Shown here: in pieces, positions 1-6,121 of the stretch | Position numbering within the stretch: position 1 is the first letter of the stretch | How the letters are laid out: every line of letters starts with the position of its first letter | DNA from: JBDOQU01 sp039839375 | Lineage (GTDB): Bacteria > Pseudomonadota > Alphaproteobacteria > DSM-16000 > Inquilinaceae | DNA: 6,372 nt | Assembly: GCF_039839375.1 (NCBI RefSeq) | Contig: NZ_JBDOQU010000029.1 | Location: 1 to 6,372, forward strand | Reading direction: 5' to 3' | Notes under the pieces: generated by a model | The model's database searches: none | What the model was told of the DNA's origin: nothing | Seen by the model: only the letters and a program-made list of their open reading frames with translations | Translations under genes and position numbers: made by a program

Positions 1-83
1 AGAAAGTCGCCATCATCGCCGTCGCCAGAAAGCTCCTCACCCACCTCAACGCCATGCTCAGAGACCGTAAAGCCTGGGCCTGA
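1..83 (+). CDS. IS110-family transposase, C-terminal end (partial)
   Basis: The open frame beginning at base 3 runs 26 codons to a TGA at 81-83 and reads KVAIIAVARKLLTHLNAMLR then DRKAWA. The pattern KVA-x5-RKLL-x2-LNAMLRD is the very typical C-terminus of IS110-family (DEDD/Tnp_20) transposases, recombinases that use a structured bridge RNA to choose donor and target. Only the tail is in the window, so neither catalytic domain can be checked. The gene belongs to the same element as the right end at 84-94. Family assignment rests on recognition of a short tail, but the tail is distinctive. Confidence 0.85.
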   Translation, partial: KVAIIAVARKLLTHLNAMLRDRKAWA

Positions 84-94
84 CAACACAGTTG
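1..94 (+). mobile_element. Right end of an IS110-family element, ending in a REP-like palindrome
   Basis: After the transposase stop there are only 11 bases (84-94, CAACACAGTTG) before sequence that clearly belongs to the host REP-like repeat (CCGGCTC...CCGGAATGACCAAC). A very short non-coding right end is normal for the IS110 group, whose long non-coding end lies upstream of the transposase. CAACACA at 84-90 is the reverse complement of TGTGTTG at 6268-6274 near the other IS end. The boundary at 94/95 is inferred from where the REP homology begins. Confidence 0.7.
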
Positions 95-120
95 CCGGCT
101 CGGGGGCCGGAATGACCAAC
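95..120 (+). repeat. REP-like palindrome, family 1, truncated at its 5' side by the IS
   Basis: The stem CCGGC (95-99) and GCCGG (106-110) encloses TCGGGG and is followed by AATGACCAAC, the trailing sequence of the intact copies at 283-317 and 6122-6155. The preceding ATT that should pair with AAT at 111-113 is missing and is replaced by the IS end. This is the right half of an interrupted repeat. Confidence 0.7.
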
Positions 121-140
121 AAAGGGGAATCTTCCTCCCA

Positions 141-166
141 CCTCATGGTGAGCCTGTCGAACCATG
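141..166 (+). repeat. Palindromic repeat, family 2, copy A
   Basis: CATGGT (144-149) pairs with ACCATG (161-166) around the 11-nt loop GAGCCTGTCGA. It lies just after the family 1 tail, in the same arrangement as the copy at 340-365. Confidence 0.75.
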
Positions 167-190
167 GGAGTTCCGCATCCTTCCCAAGAT

Positions 191-219
191 CGTCATGCCG
201 GACTTGATCCGGCATCCAT
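191..219 (-). repeat. REP-like palindrome, family 1, reverse orientation
   Basis: ATGCCGGA (195-202) pairs perfectly with TCCGGCAT (208-215) around loop CTTGA. On the minus strand it reads ATGGATGCCGGATCAAGTCC onward, the same frame and loop (TCAAG) as the forward copies, but with different paired stem bases. It forms an inverted pair with 283-317. Confidence 0.85.
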
Positions 220-282
220 ACGGTGTCGAGGGAAGCCGGGACCGCGACCGGCGCTCCGCCCGCCGGTAATGTGGCGGAGGCC

Positions 283-317
283 TATGGATTCCCGATCAAG
301 TCGGGAATGACCAACAA
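283..317 (+). repeat. REP-like palindrome, family 1, forward copy
   Basis: ATTCCCGA (288-295) pairs perfectly with TCGGGAAT (301-308) around loop TCAAG. ATGG precedes and GACCAACAA follows. It is nearly identical to the copy at 6122-6155 on the other side of the operon, with one loop base changed. It is the partner of the reverse copy at 191-219 across a 64-nt spacer. Confidence 0.88.
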
Positions 318-339
318 GGGGGAAGTACTGCCCCTCCCA

Positions 340-365
340 CCTCATGGTGAGTCTGTCGAACCATG
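340..365 (+). repeat. Palindromic repeat, family 2, copy B
   Basis: CATGGT (343-348) pairs with ACCATG (360-365) around loop GAGTCTGTCGA. The whole unit 303-365 repeats 109-166 with small changes, so families 1 and 2 were duplicated together or occur as a fixed composite. Confidence 0.78.
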
Positions 366-371
366 TGTGCC

Positions 372-400
372 CTACACCCTTCGACAGGCGCAGGGTGAGG
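372..400 (-). repeat. Palindromic repeat, family 2, reverse orientation, just after the operon
   Basis: CACCCT (375-380) pairs with AGGGTG (392-397) around TCGACAGGCGC, whose reverse complement matches the loops of copies A and B. It sits 13 bases downstream (operon sense) of the fdhC stop codon. The pair at 340-365 and 372-400 could form hairpins at the 3' end of the fdh mRNA. There is no U-tract, so it is not a classic intrinsic terminator, but it may protect the transcript end, as REP hairpins do elsewhere. Confidence 0.75.
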
Positions 401-410
401 TGGTGGCTGG

Positions 411-1457
411 TTACTTCGCCTGCGCCGCCGGGCGGCCAGGGGGCATCTGGGGGTGGCCGGTTTCGGTCTTGGCGCGCTCTTTCTCCACCCAGACGGAATG
501 GTGCTCCTTCGCCCAGGCGAGGTCGACGTCGCCCGAGCCCATGGCGCGATAGGCCCCTTCCATGCCGAGCGTGCCGATATAGATGTGGCCCAGGATCACC
601 GCGACCATGATCATGGCGACGGTGGAATGGAAGTATTGGGCGATCTGCATCCCGTTGACGTCGAGGAAGGCGAAGGGCATCAGCAGCAACACGCCGGAAA
701 CCGACATGGCGATCCCGCCCAGTACGACCGCCCAGAAGATGAGCTTCTGTCCCGCATTGAAGCGGGCGGCGGGCGGGTGGGTGTCGTTGCTCTTGTCGAA
801 AAGGCCGCCTCCCTTCTTCATCCAGGTCACGTCGTAGCGGTCGGGGATGTTGTCCTTGATCCACAGGACGAACATCATCAGCACGCCGGCCATGAACAGC
901 CATGAGATGGCGTCATGGGCGTATTTCGACCATTGCGACCAGGCCGAGAACGCCTCCGGGCCGATCAGCGGCATCAGTATCCGCTTGCCGAAGACGAAGT
1001 TCAGGCCGGTGATCGCCAGCACGATGAAGGAAGTCGCGGTCATCCAGTGGGTGAACCGCTCCACCACGTTGAAGCGCTTGAGCGGAACGCCGGTGTCCGG
1101 CGTCTGCTGGCGCACGCGCCCCCGGATGAAATAGAAGACAGCGAGAAGCAGCAGCACGCCGATCACGGCCACGCCGCCGATCCAGGGCAGCAGGCCTTCG
1201 CGGAAGGCGCGATAGTCGCGCCCCGCCGGCTGTTGGAGGACCGAGGCCCTTTCGTCGGGTATGGTGATCCGCCCGTCAATCCGCCCCAACTCCTCCAGGA
1301 GCTGCTGTTCGGACACGGCCTGCGCGGTGGGATTGCTTCCCGACATGCCTTCGTCGGACTGGCTTCGGGCGGGGCCGGGCGCGACCAGCAGGCCGATCGC
1401 CAGCAGGATGATCGCGGCGGAAGGACAGACCGGTCGATTACGCTTGAAGCTTCGCAT
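411..1457 (-). CDS. fdhC: Formate dehydrogenase gamma subunit (cytochrome b), membrane anchor and quinone reductase
   Basis: A 348-aa di-haem cytochrome b subunit that takes electrons from FdhB and reduces quinone. The core at about 130-300 matches the FdnI/FdoI family: FNVVERFTHW (H137), YAHD (H181), YFHS (H277) and GHIYIG (H291) supply the four histidines. The 14-residue gap between the last two and the overall spacing fit my memory of FdnI. Likely core membrane helices are about 139-157, 183-201, 237-262 and 277-297. Compared with E. coli FdnI (about 217 aa) it has an extra N-terminus: a probable Sec signal peptide (hydrophobic 13-27, cleavage near 30-33), an exported stretch to about 88 and an additional helix at 90-112. 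The start is ATG at 1457, preceded by GGAGAGGGTGGAG; the frame is open further upstream, but that would overlap fdhB. It lies 47 nt after the fdhB stop and is the last gene of the operon. Confidence 0.95.
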   Translation of the reverse strand: MRSFKRNRPVCPSAAIILLAIGLLVAPGPARSQSDEGMSGSNPTAQAVSEQQLLEELGRIDGRITIPDERASVLQQPAGRDYRAFREGLLPWIGGVAVIGVLLLLAVFYFIRGRVRQQTPDTGVPLKRFNVVERFTHWMTATSFIVLAITGLNFVFGKRILMPLIGPEAFSAWSQWSKYAHDAISWLFMAGVLMMFVLWIKDNIPDRYDVTWMKKGGGLFDKSNDTHPPAARFNAGQKLIFWAVVLGGIAMSVSGVLLLMPFAFLDVNGMQIAQYFHSTVAMIMVAVILGHIYIGTLGMEGAYRAMGSGDVDLAWAKEHHSVWVEKERAKTETGHPQMPPGRPAAQAK

Positions 1458-1504
1458 CTTCTCCACCCTCTCCTGGCTCAGCGGGTTTCGTTGTTGCTGT
1501 CCCG

Positions 1505-2101
1505 TTAGACCTCTACCGTCTCCCGATAGGCCGTCTGCCAGCCCCAGGCGCCGGAGCCGTAGCCGCGCTGGGTGACCCGCTCCCGATAGATCGCCGCGAT
1601 GATCTCCCCATCGCCGGCGAGCAGCGATTTGGTCGAGCACATCTCCGCGCAGAGCGGCAGCTTGCCTTCAGCCAGCCGGTTGGCGCCGTATTTGGCGTAT
1701 TCTTCTGCGGTCAGATCCTCCTCCGGACCGCCTGAGCAGAAGGTGCATTTGTCCATCTTGCCGCGCGTGCCGAAATTGCCCGTGCGCGGATATTGCGGCG
1801 CGCCGAACGGGCAGGCGTAGAAGCAGTAGCCGCACCCGATGCAGAGGTCCTTGGAGTGCAGCACCACGGCATCGGCCGTCGTATAGAAGCAGTCGACCGG
1901 GCAGACGGCGGCGCAGGGCGCGTCCGTGCAATGCATGCAGGCCATGGAGACCGACCGTTCGCCCGGCCTGCCATCGTTGATGGTGACGACGCGCCGGCGG
2001 TTGATGCCCCAGGGGACGTCATGTTCGTTCTTGCAGGCGGTGACGCAGGCGTTGCATTCGATGCAGCGGTCGGCGTCGCAAAGGAATTTCATCCGGGCCA
2101 T
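1505..2101 (-). CDS. fdhB: Formate dehydrogenase beta subunit, four 4Fe-4S ferredoxin
   Basis: A 198-aa electron-transfer subunit between FdhA and the cytochrome b. Sixteen cysteines fall in the four sets expected of the FdnH/DmsB/PsrB family: C13-x2-C16-x2-C19-x3-C23; C55-x2-C58-x4-C63-x3-C67; C87-x2-C90-x2-C93-x3-C97; and C119-x2-C122 with C151-x3-C155. C8 and C71 are extra. There is no signal peptide, so it probably leaves the cytoplasm bound to Tat-exported FdhA. Unlike E. coli FdnH (about 290 aa), it ends soon after the last cysteine pair and has no C-terminal membrane helix. The start ATG at 2101 is chosen because GGAGGAG lies 6 nt upstream (2108-2114). A second in-frame ATG at 2092 would lose this spacing. 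It starts 16 nt after the fdhA stop, so the ribosome site lies in the fdhA end. Confidence 0.95.
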   Translation of the reverse strand: MARMKFLCDADRCIECNACVTACKNEHDVPWGINRRRVVTINDGRPGERSVSMACMHCTDAPCAAVCPVDCFYTTADAVVLHSKDLCIGCGYCFYACPFGAPQYPRTGNFGTRGKMDKCTFCSGGPEEDLTAEEYAKYGANRLAEGKLPLCAEMCSTKSLLAGDGEIIAAIYRERVTQRGYGSGAWGWQTAYRETVEV

Positions 2102-2117
2102 TTCTCGCTCCTCCCGC

Positions 2118-5033
2118 TCACGCCGCCTGGACCTGGCAGAGCGTGACCTTTGGTTCCTGCATCCCGGTGACCGGGTCGTAGCCGTAGGTCGTGATGGTGT
2201 TGGCGCTTTCGCCCAGCACGAACGGGTCGGCCCCTTCGGGATAGTTCGCCCGGAGATCCTCGCCCTGGAACCAGCCGCCGAAATGGAACGGCATGAAGGC
2301 GACGCCCTGGCCGACCCGTTCGGTGACCAGCGCCCTGACCCGCGCCTTGGAGTCGTTCTCCGCGCCGCTGACCCAGACCCAGGAACCGTCCGCGATGCCG
2401 CGTTCCGAGGCGTCGGCGGGATTGATCTCAACGAACATCTCCTGCTGGAGCTCCGCCAGCCACCGGTTCGACCGCGTCTCCTCGCCGCCGCCCTCATATT
2501 CGACCAGCCGGCCGGAGGTGAGGATCAGCGGGAACCGCTCCGCCACCCCGTTCTCAATCGCCGCCTGCTGGACGCTGAACCCGATATTGGGCAGGCGGAA
2601 CTGCCTGGCGTCGGGAAGCGTCGGATACTTCTCCACCAGCTCGACCCTGGGCGTGTAGATCGGCTCCCGGTGGACCGGGATCGGATCGGGCAGGTTCCAG
2701 GCCTTGGCCCTCGCCTTGCCGTTGCCGTAGGGATGGCAGCCATGGCTGAGCGCCACGCGCTGGATGCCGCCGGAAAGGTCGGTCGACCAGCTTACCTTGT
2801 CGACATTGTCGCCGCCGACACGTTCGATCGTCGCCAGCTCGTCGGCCGTCAGATCCTGGTCCCAGCCCAGCATCTTGAGGACCGCCATGGTGAATTCCGG
2901 ATAGCCGTCGGTGAGTTCGGACCCCTCCGTGTAGGAGCCCTCGGCCAGCAGCGTCTCGCCATCCCGCTCCACGCCGAACCTGGCGCGGAAGGGGCTGCCG
3001 CCATCCATGACATGGAGGCCGGTGTTGTAGAGGTTGGCCGTGCCGGGGTGGCGGATTTCCGGCTTGCCCCAGCAGGGCCAGGGAAGGCCGTAATAATCGC
3101 CGCCGACCTCCGGATCGTCCTTCGGCGCCCGCAGCGTCACCAGGTCGAACTTGTGCTGGTTGCGCATATGGGCCTTCAGCCGCTCCGGCGACTGGCCGCA
3201 ATAGCCGGTCGACCAGCTTCCGCGGTTCATCTCCCTCAGCACGTCCTCCGGCACCGGCCGGTCGCCCTCCACCGCGATGTTCTTGAACATCGGCTCGGCC
3301 AGGCCCAGCTTCTGCGCCAGCCGGTAGATGACCTGATAGTCGTCCTTCTGTTCGAAGCCGGGCTTCACGATCTGCTCGCCCCATTGCAGGGAGCGGTTGG
3401 AGGCGACGCGCGACCCCGACGTCTCGAACTGCGTACAGACGGGCAGCAGGTAGGTGTTTTCCTGCCGGCCGCCCTGGACGGCGAGCGACGCCCAGGTGGT
3501 GGGATGCGGATCGGCGACCACCAGAAGATCGAGCGCGCCCAGCCCCTTCACCGATTCAGGGATGCGGGTGATGCTGTTGCTGGCGTGGCCCTGCACGAAC
3601 ATGGCGCGCAGATTGTCGTTCTGGCCGACATCCTCCTTCGGCAGCAGCACCGCGTCGAACCACCGGGTCAGCGGAATGCCCGGCGTCTCCATCATCTCCT
3701 TGGAGTCGAAGCGGGACAGGAGATAGTCGTATTCGACCTCCCAGACCCGCGCCCAATGGTTCCAGGCCCCTTCGGTAAGCCCGTAATAGAAGGGCAACGT
3801 CACGACATCGAGGCCGATATCCGTCGCGCCCTGCACATTGTCGTGGCCGCGGAAGATGTTGGCGCCGGTGCCGGGCTTGCCGACATTGCCGGTCGCCAGG
3901 CAGAGGACGCAGCTTGCCCGCACATTGGCGGTGCCCACCGTGTGCTGGGTCTGGCCCATGCACCAGATCAGCGTCGCCGGCTTCTGGGTCGCGAACATCT
4001 CCGCGACGCGCTTCAACTGCTCGCCCGGGACGCCGGCGATCCGCTCCACCTCGTCGGGCGGGTATTTCGCCACCTCGGCGCGGATTTCGTCCATCGCGTA
4101 GACGCGCTGGGCGATGAATTCCTGGTCCTCCCAGCCATTCTCGAAGATGTGCCAGAGGATGCCCCACAGCACGGCGATGTCGGTGCCCGACCGGATGCGC
4201 ACATATTCCGTCGCATGCGCCGCCGTGCGGGTGAAGCGCGGGTCGATGACGATGAAGTTGGCGTTGTTGAGCTCCTTGCCCTCCAGCAGATGCTGCAGGG
4301 AGACGGGATGCGCCTCCGCCGGGTTGCCGCCCATGATGACCAGGGTCTTGGCGTTCCGGATATCGTTGTAGGAGTTGGTCATCGCGCCGTAGCCCCAGGT
4401 ATTGGCCACGCCGGAGACGGTCGTCGAATGGCAGATGCGCGCCTGATGGTCCTGGTTGTTGGTGCCCCAGAATGCCGCCAGCTTGCGGAACAGGTAGGTT
4501 CCTTCGTTGGAGAATTTGGCCGATCCCATCCAGTAGACGGATTCCGGCCCCGAACTTTCCCGGACCTCCATCAGCTTGTCGCCGATCTCATTGATAGCGT
4601 CGTCCCAGGAGATCCGTGTCCATTCCCCGCCAACCAGCTTCATCGGGTATTTGAGCCGGCGGTCGCTGTGGACCAGTTCGCGGACGCTGGCGCCCTTGGC
4701 GCAGTGGGAGCCGCGATTGAACGGGCTGTCCCAGGAGGGTTCCTGCCCCGTCCACACGCCGTTCTGGACCTCCGCCGTGACCGTGCAGCCGACGGAGCAG
4801 TGGGTGCAGATGTTCTTCCTGATCTCGACCGGCACGCCGGGTTGGGGTGGGCTGATCGCCTCGGCCCGCCTTATGGTGCCAAGCTGGAACGCGCCGGCCG
4901 CCGCCAGTCCGCCGGCCGTGAGGCCGGAGCGGCGCAGGAACGCGCGGCGATCCATCGGCTTCGCCCCGACTACGCCGGCCAGGGCCTGCAACCTTGCACG
5001 GCCCGTCTGGCCGTCCTTCCGTTTCGTCAGCAT
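2118..5033 (-). CDS. fdhA: Formate dehydrogenase alpha subunit, Tat-exported, Cys-type Mo/W-bis-pterin catalytic subunit
   Basis: A 971-aa catalytic subunit oxidising formate to CO2 on the periplasmic side. The N-terminus carries a twin-arginine signal (MDRRAFLRR at 27-35, hydrophobic 36-50, AEA cleavage motif at 57-59). The 4Fe-4S site is C76-x2-C79-x3-C83-x27-C111. The metal ligand motif is RICHSTTV, with C201 in the position of selenocysteine and H202 next to it. IDPRFTRTAA (263-272) and QHTVGTANVRA (363-373) are typical of the family; R372 is probably the conserved active-site arginine. The C-terminal molybdopterin-dinucleotide binding domain runs from about 835 (LILTSGRLVEYEGGG) to the end. 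Length is close to FdnG/FdoG (about 1015). The start at 5033 gives an unusually long n-region of 28 residues before the RR; AGGAGG at 5045-5050, overlapping the end of the upstream gene, supports it over ATG 4955. No in-frame TGA interrupts the gene. Mo versus W cannot be told from sequence. Confidence 0.97.
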   Translation of the reverse strand: MLTKRKDGQTGRARLQALAGVVGAKPMDRRAFLRRSGLTAGGLAAAGAFQLGTIRRAEAISPPQPGVPVEIRKNICTHCSVGCTVTAEVQNGVWTGQEPSWDSPFNRGSHCAKGASVRELVHSDRRLKYPMKLVGGEWTRISWDDAINEIGDKLMEVRESSGPESVYWMGSAKFSNEGTYLFRKLAAFWGTNNQDHQARICHSTTVSGVANTWGYGAMTNSYNDIRNAKTLVIMGGNPAEAHPVSLQHLLEGKELNNANFIVIDPRFTRTAAHATEYVRIRSGTDIAVLWGILWHIFENGWEDQEFIAQRVYAMDEIRAEVAKYPPDEVERIAGVPGEQLKRVAEMFATQKPATLIWCMGQTQHTVGTANVRASCVLCLATGNVGKPGTGANIFRGHDNVQGATDIGLDVVTLPFYYGLTEGAWNHWARVWEVEYDYLLSRFDSKEMMETPGIPLTRWFDAVLLPKEDVGQNDNLRAMFVQGHASNSITRIPESVKGLGALDLLVVADPHPTTWASLAVQGGRQENTYLLPVCTQFETSGSRVASNRSLQWGEQIVKPGFEQKDDYQVIYRLAQKLGLAEPMFKNIAVEGDRPVPEDVLREMNRGSWSTGYCGQSPERLKAHMRNQHKFDLVTLRAPKDDPEVGGDYYGLPWPCWGKPEIRHPGTANLYNTGLHVMDGGSPFRARFGVERDGETLLAEGSYTEGSELTDGYPEFTMAVLKMLGWDQDLTADELATIERVGGDNVDKVSWSTDLSGGIQRVALSHGCHPYGNGKARAKAWNLPDPIPVHREPIYTPRVELVEKYPTLPDARQFRLPNIGFSVQQAAIENGVAERFPLILTSGRLVEYEGGGEETRSNRWLAELQQEMFVEINPADASERGIADGSWVWVSGAENDSKARVRALVTERVGQGVAFMPFHFGGWFQGEDLRANYPEGADPFVLGESANTITTYGYDPVTGMQEPKVTLCQVQAA

Positions 5034-5039
5034 GACGCC

Positions 5040-5261
5040 CTAGCCCTCCTGCGTTGGATAGCCGTTGACCCGGTAGAAGGTCTTGACGTGGTCGGTTTCC
5101 TGATAGCGGGCCTTTGCCTCCTCTTCGCCCGGATCGTAGGCCTCAGCCTCTGTCGGACGCAGCGCCGCGGCGGTGGCGACGGCGGCCGCCGAAACGCCGC
5201 CGACCGCGCCCAGGAAACCCCGGCGGCCGATCCCCTTCCCTGACTTCCCGCTGTCGCTCAT
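5040..5261 (-). CDS. Small Tat-signal protein of the formate dehydrogenase region (formate_TAT family)
   Basis: A 73-aa protein with its own twin-arginine signal: GRRGFLGAVGG (RR at 13-14), hydrophobic 18-33 and an AEA cleavage motif ending at about 41. Only about 32 residues would remain, acidic at first (DPGEEEAKA), then DHVKTFYRVNGYP, the part I recognise from the family named formate dehydrogenase region TAT target (TIGR02811 as I recall). Members sit directly upstream of fdhA; their function is not established to my knowledge. The start ATG at 5261 has AAGGAGG at 5269-5275, 7 nt away. Its TAG stop (5040-5042) ends 6 nt before the fdhA ATG, and the fdhA ribosome site lies in its last codons, so translation of the two is probably coupled. 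It has no cysteine, so it does not itself carry a cysteine-ligated cluster. Confidence 0.88.
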   Translation of the reverse strand: MSDSGKSGKGIGRRGFLGAVGGVSAAAVATAAALRPTEAEAYDPGEEEAKARYQETDHVKTFYRVNGYPTQEG

Positions 5262-5278
5262 CGCCCATCCTCCTTGGA

Positions 5279-5309
5279 GGCGGCGCCGTCTCCCACGGCT
5301 GTCGCCGCC
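5279..5309 (-). promoter_or_regulatory. Intercistronic hairpin between chaperone gene and small Tat gene
   Basis: GGCGGCG (5279-5285) pairs with CGCCGCC (5303-5309), and inside it CCGT (5286-5289) pairs with ACGG (5295-5298), leaving a 4-nt bulge. In the mRNA this hairpin ends 3 nt before the AAGGAGG that serves the 73-aa gene. It could act as an mRNA stability barrier or partial terminator separating low chaperone expression from high structural gene expression. No U-run follows, so full termination is unlikely. Role is inferred. Confidence 0.4.
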
Positions 5310-5323
5310 TTATTGCTTACCCG

Positions 5324-5923
5324 TCACGCGCTGCGGCGCGTCTCCATCGCGAAGCCTTCGGCCTCGATCTCCATGAATGTCCGTCCCACCGCGCCGACGG
5401 CTTTGTAGAAGTTCGCCGCTTGCGCCTTCTCCAGGTCGCCGAAGAACCGGCCGGCCCAGGGGGCGAGGTGACGGGAGAAGAAGCCGGCCTCATCGCCCGG
5501 CGAGGCTTCGAATATCCCGCCGGCGAACCCGCTCATGATCTCGCACAGGCTGCCCAGATGGTCCTCCGGGTCCGGATGGCCATCGGCCCGCTCCAGGCCC
5601 AGTCGCATCATGTCCCCGCGCAACCGCGCCAGCGGCCGTTCGTTCAGGAATCCGGTCATATAATAGGAAGCGTAGGGGAGGAGTTCCCCGCGTCCGACGC
5701 CGATGAAAAGGCTGAAATACTCCCGCTCGACCCGTTTCGCGTCAGCGGTCGCCGCCGCCGTGGCCAGCGCGGCGTGGGTGCGGCCCAGCGGGGTTTCCGA
5801 TCCCTCCAGACGCGCAAGCCGCGACAGGATTTCGGCATCGGGAGTGCGCAGAAGCAGGGAGGAGAGCAATGCATACTCGTCCGACCGGGCCGCATCGACC
5901 TCGTCGATGCCGGCCGCCGGCAT
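5324..5923 (-). CDS. TorD-family chaperone for the formate dehydrogenase catalytic subunit
   Basis: A 199-aa cytoplasmic protein of the TorD/DmsD family, which binds molybdoenzyme Tat signals and holds the apoprotein until cofactor insertion. Visible motifs are EYFSLFIGVGRGELLPYASY (68-87) followed by YMTGFLNERPLARLR, then EDHLGSLCEIMSGF (120-133), and FFSRHLAPWAGRFFGDLE (148-165), the family's helical-bundle signatures. Length is usual. ATG 5923 is chosen because GGAGGA at 5931-5936 stands 7 nt upstream; the in-frame ATG at 5956, giving 11 more residues, has no comparable site. As the first gene of the operon, its likely client is FdhA; it may also bind the 73-aa Tat protein. A 62-nt gap with a hairpin separates it from the next gene. 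Partner specificity is inferred from position. Confidence 0.9.
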   Translation of the reverse strand: MPAAGIDEVDAARSDEYALLSSLLLRTPDAEILSRLARLEGSETPLGRTHAALATAAATADAKRVEREYFSLFIGVGRGELLPYASYYMTGFLNERPLARLRGDMMRLGLERADGHPDPEDHLGSLCEIMSGFAGGIFEASPGDEAGFFSRHLAPWAGRFFGDLEKAQAANFYKAVGAVGRTFMEIEAEGFAMETRRSA

Positions 5924-5997
5924 GGTCGCTTCCTCCAAATCCGAGTCTCTTCGCATCGTCTCGGCCCCGGCGGTAATACCACTTGAGCAGCAGGGTT

Positions 5998-6025
5998 ATG
6001 TTAACCCTCTTCCAACCGAATGCAA
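5998..6025 (-). promoter_or_regulatory. Candidate sigma-70 type promoter of the fdh operon, overlapped by an inverted repeat
   Basis: Reading the minus strand, TTGCAT (6020-6025) and TAACAT (5998-6003) are 16 nt apart and lie 75-100 nt upstream of the chaperone start. The -10 hexamer sits inside the 17-nt palindrome AGGGTTA-TGT-TAACCCT (5992-6008), an operator-like position. The -35 match is only half consensus, so this is a candidate and not a firm call. Confidence 0.35.
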
Positions 6026-6047
6026 CCGCAATCGGGGGAGGTTGGAA
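6010..6047. promoter_or_regulatory. 8-bp inverted repeat spanning the candidate -35 region
   Basis: TTCCAACC (6010-6017) and GGTTGGAA (6040-6047) are perfect inverted arms separated by 22 nt, and they bracket the candidate -35. Such placement suits a dimeric or looping regulator, or an RNA hairpin if transcription starts further upstream. The regulator is unknown. Confidence 0.4.
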
Positions 6048-6121
6048 CGCCCTTCATACTGGGAAAGGAGCATGACGCGTGACTTGTTCCGTTCTTCGCC
6101 GTCGCAGAGGCCGTGACGGCC

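Larger units (their letters stand above)
5924..6121. other. Operon leader and upstream region without a gene
   Basis: This gene-free stretch holds the likely operon promoter and three inverted repeats: GGTA-A-TACC (5972-5980), AGGGTTA-TGT-TAACCCT (5992-6008), and TTCCAACC/GGTTGGAA (6010-6017 and 6040-6047). I see no divergent regulator gene here and nothing recognisable in 6048-6121. Confidence 0.5.

Noticed and set aside
191..317. CRISPR-like array
   Set aside because: Copies alternate in orientation, differ in sequence and have no regular repeat-spacer periodicity or adjacent cas gene.
366..400. Intrinsic terminator after fdhC
   Set aside because: The hairpins are real, but no U-rich tract follows on the minus strand, so I list them as repeats with a possible end-protecting role.
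223..552. Plus-strand open frame across the left repeat array
   Set aside because: It consists of the palindromic repeats translated through, then antisense fdhC; no coding character.
453..905. A 150-codon plus-strand open frame opposite fdhC
   Set aside because: Antisense to the cytochrome b gene, made of D/H/G-rich sequence mirroring the membrane helices.
1458..1640. 61-codon N-terminal extension of the fdhC frame
   Set aside because: It would overlap the end of fdhB and reads as an arginine-rich shadow; the signal peptide starts exactly at ATG 1457.
1926..5243. A 1105-codon plus-strand open frame across the fdhA region
   Set aside because: It is antisense to fdhA, which has full family motifs. 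The translation is low-complexity, rich in R, A, G, D and H, without a recognisable domain, as expected from the complement of a high-GC gene.
5924..5956. Upstream start (ATG 5956) for the chaperone gene
   Set aside because: No good ribosome site before it, whereas ATG 5923 has GGAGGA at a 7-nt spacing.
5114..5986. A 290-codon plus-strand open frame opposite the chaperone gene
   Set aside because: Antisense shadow of the TorD-like gene; composition is unlike a real protein and there are no motifs.
6072..6116. 14-codon plus-strand leader peptide after AAAGGAG
   Set aside because: The purine run is only 1 nt from the ATG, too close for initiation, and there is no downstream plus-strand gene in view.
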